Below are positions 61,731-64,000 of a stretch of 64,000 nt of DNA, one piece after another. Positions within the stretch are counted from its first letter, which is position 1. The number at the start of each line of letters is the position of its first letter. The notes beneath the pieces were generated by a model. It ran no database searches. It had not been told where the DNA came from and saw only the letters and a list, made by a program, of their open reading frames with translations. This DNA comes from Micromonospora profundi (lineage in GTDB: Bacteria; Actinomycetota; Actinomycetes; Mycobacteriales; Micromonosporaceae), in contig NZ_JAATJK010000001.1 in the NCBI RefSeq assembly GCF_011927785.1, forward strand, positions 5,303,001 through 5,367,000, read 5' to 3'. Made by a program: the position numbers and the translations under genes.

Positions 61731-62798
61731 TCAGAGCTGGACGACGTGGCCCGTCCGTGGCGGCGTACGGCCCGCAAGGACGTCGAGCCAGGCGTCCCGT
61801 AGTGCCTCGGGGCCGTCGCCGACCCGCACGTCGAGCCACCCGCTGAGCATCGGGGCGAAGCGCTGCCAGGCTGCGGTGAACCGTTCGTCGAGCCCTTCGC
61901 GGCCCCAGTCCTGGCCGCGTTTGCGCATCTGCACCGGCGCGAAGAAGACCTCGCCGGCGGCGTCGGCGTTTGGTGTCTGGTTGGTGAGTCCGACAGCGAT
62001 GTCCCGCACGAGCCGGTCGCCGAGGTGCCCGCGTAGGGCGGCGCGGGTCGCCGGCGCACCGGACAGGTCGAGGTAGGCGGTCTCGACGACGTCGAGGGTG
62101 TCGATGTCGTCGTAGGAGATGACCTCGTCGTAGCAGCCGAGCGACCGCGTGAACGCGAGGTTGCCGGGCGAGGTGAGCCCGACCAGGCGGGGGCCACGGC
62201 CGTGCAGTTCGAAGGCTGCGGCGTACGCCGTCTTGCTCGACGCCGACGACAGCACCAGCGACCGCACACCGTAGAAATCGTTGTCGATGACCTGGTCGGC
62301 AAGCATGAACGAGGTGAAGAACAGCGGCCGGAACAGGATCAGCAGGTCTTCCTGCTCTGGCCGGTACGCGGGGTCACCGGTGGTCGACCGGTACGAGTTG
62401 TACGGCGACGGCAGCTCGGCCCGGTGCGCGCTGGCGTCGCGGAAACCGGTCGCGTTCACCCGGTCGGGGCGTACCACCAGGTGGCCCGCTGGAGGCAGGT
62501 AGCCGTAGACGCGCTGACCGACCTCGACACCCTCCACTGTGGAGGCGACGACCTCGGCGAAGCCCCACAGCGGCGGCAACCCCCACTGGCCGTCGAGCCC
62601 GCGGGGCTCGGGCGGAAAGAACTGCCAGTAGCGCATCGCGTCGCCGAGCACCGCGTAGGTCACGTTGTTTGCGGTGAGGCCGACGCGGTCGACGCGCAGC
62701 AGCGCTTCGCCGTCGGCCGGAGTGGGCGCTGCGCTGTCGACGAGGGTGGTCCGGCCCAGATCGTTGCGGGCCACGGCGAATGTCCACGAGTCGGCCAT
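61731..62798 (-). CDS. DUF2855 family protein
   Basis: 355 residues. RVDRVGLTANNVTYAVLGD (near 35) and GQRVYGYLPPAGHLVV are DUF2855 features; the fold resembles zinc-free alcohol dehydrogenases/quinone reductases. SSASSKTAYAAAFEL (near 190) may bind cofactor. Function unknown. ATG 62798. Confidence 0.8.
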   Translation of the reverse strand: MADSWTFAVARNDLGRTTLVDSAAPTPADGEALLRVDRVGLTANNVTYAVLGDAMRYWQFFPPEPRGLDGQWGLPPLWGFAEVVASTVEGVEVGQRVYGYLPPAGHLVVRPDRVNATGFRDASAHRAELPSPYNSYRSTTGDPAYRPEQEDLLILFRPLFFTSFMLADQVIDNDFYGVRSLVLSSASSKTAYAAAFELHGRGPRLVGLTSPGNLAFTRSLGCYDEVISYDDIDTLDVVETAYLDLSGAPATRAALRGHLGDRLVRDIAVGLTNQTPNADAAGEVFFAPVQMRKRGQDWGREGLDERFTAAWQRFAPMLSGWLDVRVGDGPEALRDAWLDVLAGRTPPRTGHVVQL

Positions 62799-62867
62799 GC
62801 TGTGACGCTAGACAGCCCTCGATGCGGAGACAAGTGCACTGCGAGTGCAAAATCCCACTCGACGCGG

Positions 62868-64000
62868 TCAGCCCTGTGGCACGCCGAGGCGGCTGAGGTG
62901 CGCGAGCGGCAGGTGCGGTGGCCGCCACTCCAGGAACATGGCAGTGGCGTCGTCGTCGAGCTGATCGTCCTGGTACGCGAGGACGGCGCGCACCAGGCGG
63001 CGCATCGTCTCGGGGCTGGGCAGCCCGTCATTGAGGGCGCGGCCGACGAAATCGACGAGCCGGTCCAGGCCGAACCGCTCCCCGTCGGCGCTCTTCGCGT
63101 CGGTGATGCCGTCGGTGTAGGCGAGGATCCGGTCACCCGGGTGCAGTTCCTCCTGGTGCACACGGGGGGCGCCGGCCGACAGGTACCCCAGGCCGAGCGG
63201 CAGGGCGGTCGGGCCCGGCAGCTCCCGGATGGCCTTGCCGTCGCGCAGCAGCATGGCCCCCGGGTGACCCGCGTTGATGATTCTGAGCTGGCCGGTGCGG
63301 CGGTCCAGTTCGGCAAGCAGCGCGGTAGCGAAGGAGCCGGGGTGCTCGGAGTGCACCCACCGGTCGATGCTCGTCGCCGTGTCGGCCAGGTCGAGGCCGG
63401 ACCGGCGGGCGTTGCGGTACGCGCTGACCACCAGCGACGCGAGGGTGCTCGCCTTGATGCCGTGCCCGCAGGTGTCGAAGAGGCCGACGCTGAGCACGTC
63501 ACCGTTCAGCGCGTAGTCGAAGATGTCCCCGCCGACGTCGTAGCACGGTTCGAGGATGGCGGTGATCACCAGCTCGTCGGTGGCGAAGGTCAACGGCGGC
63601 AGCAGCCCCCACACGATCTCGGCGGCGACCTGCATGGGCAGGCGGCGCCGCATCCGCTCGACGACATCGCCGTAGAGCCGGCGGTTCACGAGGACCTGGG
63701 CGATGTTCACCGCCAACTCCCAGGCGGGCACGTCCATCGCCGCGTCACCAGCGTCCGGCGACACGACCTCCAGCACCCCCAGCCGCTCGCAGCCGAGCAG
63801 CAGGGGCACCCAGAGTCGGTCGGGGGTCTCGGCGGCACGCTGCACGTCGAGGCTTGTGAACGCGCGGCCGGCAAGCGTCGTCTCGATCGTCAGCTCGTCC
63901 CGGACGAGACCCGCGCCCAGCAGCGGCACGAGGCTGGACTGGGTGTAGTCGGCCAGGTAGATCACGACCTCGGTCGCGCCGATGGCCGGCGCGGCGCGGG
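62868..64000 (-). CDS. PP2C/SpoIIE phosphatase with GAF domain (5' end outside window)
   Basis: At least 377 residues in view. GAF-like part (about first 130 visible) then PP2C: GGDIFDYAL, FDTCGHGIKA, YTDGITDAK and LDDDATAMFL. The frame stays open to base 64000 and reads into a GAF-like strand (ATEVVIYLADY), so the start is beyond the window. Second RsbU-type phosphatase near the switch module. Confidence 0.88.
   Translation of the reverse strand, partial: RAAPAIGATEVVIYLADYTQSSLVPLLGAGLVRDELTIETTLAGRAFTSLDVQRAAETPDRLWVPLLLGCERLGVLEVVSPDAGDAAMDVPAWELAVNIAQVLVNRRLYGDVVERMRRRLPMQVAAEIVWGLLPPLTFATDELVITAILEPCYDVGGDIFDYALNGDVLSVGLFDTCGHGIKASTLASLVVSAYRNARRSGLDLADTATSIDRWVHSEHPGSFATALLAELDRRTGQLRIINAGHPGAMLLRDGKAIRELPGPTALPLGLGYLSAGAPRVHQEELHPGDRILAYTDGITDAKSADGERFGLDRLVDFVGRALNDGLPSPETMRRLVRAVLAYQDDQLDDDATAMFLEWRPPHLPLAHLSRLGVPQG

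Noticed and set aside
1..64000. CRISPR array or rRNA
   Set aside because: No regularly spaced repeats and no rRNA-like sequence seen.

Overview
The window is high-GC actinobacterial DNA with strong G/C bias at third codon positions. GTG and TTG starts, LPXTG and Tat signals, a cellulase carrying a CBM2 domain and the set of small protein families all fit a filamentous, sporulating, soil-type actinomycete. Micromonosporaceae is my best guess; the family assignment is inference, because there is no rRNA to check. No IS element, integrase, CRISPR array or origin was recognised.

Layout. 1-5.6 kb: a clpP, a lipoprotein, a mycothiol-dependent (MDMPI-type) enzyme, a DsbD-like membrane protein, an LPXTG surface protein and small hypotheticals. 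5.6-16.8 kb: a regulated biosynthetic locus. An XRE-HTH/TPR regulator and a 57-residue secreted peptide face a nine-gene operon: ATP-grasp ligase, Fe(II)/2OG oxygenase, SDR, class III aminotransferase, KAS III, acyl-CoA dehydrogenase, FlK-type thioesterase, MFS exporter and GNAT-fold acyltransferase. There is no PKS or NRPS. 17.1-28.3 kb: an accessory stretch starting at tRNA-Arg(CCT). A 36-bp identical copy of the 5' half of that tRNA lies 5.2 kb away. Between and beyond the copies are a secreted trypsin-like protease, a cold-shock gene, an ArsR regulator, SUKH and SitI3-like immunity-type proteins, and many gene fragments (TetR, DUF6069, LuxR, F420-type reductase, TspO). 26.4-30.6 kb: secreted GH6 cellulase, GH43-like protein and an EEP-family nuclease-like protein.

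31.8-35.7 kb holds a tightly overlapping five-gene operon: Ycf46-type AAA ATPase, DUF1257-like, DUF2997-like, membrane HhH protein and radical SAM activase. 35.8-42.2 kb holds what I read as a complete hydrazine-forming cassette: lysine N6-hydroxylase, cupin, MetRS-like enzyme and DAO-family oxidase. Cupin and MetRS are separate, translationally coupled genes here. With them are a LysE exporter, a small hypothetical protein and a divergent XRE/NB-ARC regulator. 43-55 kb pairs a large secreted PIG-L deacetylase with a ROK regulator and an ABC importer/creatininase/lyase/ROK-kinase operon. 55.2-57.5 kb is a partner-switching module (PP2C phosphatase, STAS antagonist, HATPase). 57.5-64 kb holds a 950-residue repeat-rich secreted protein, a 54-residue acidic peptide, an SDR, a DUF2855 protein and a second PP2C phosphatase cut by the window edge.

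The two best candidates for undescribed biology are the split hydrazine-synthetase operon with its own exporter, and the peptide/receptor-like control unit driving the non-PKS/NRPS operon. All function calls come from reading motifs and order; no database search was run.
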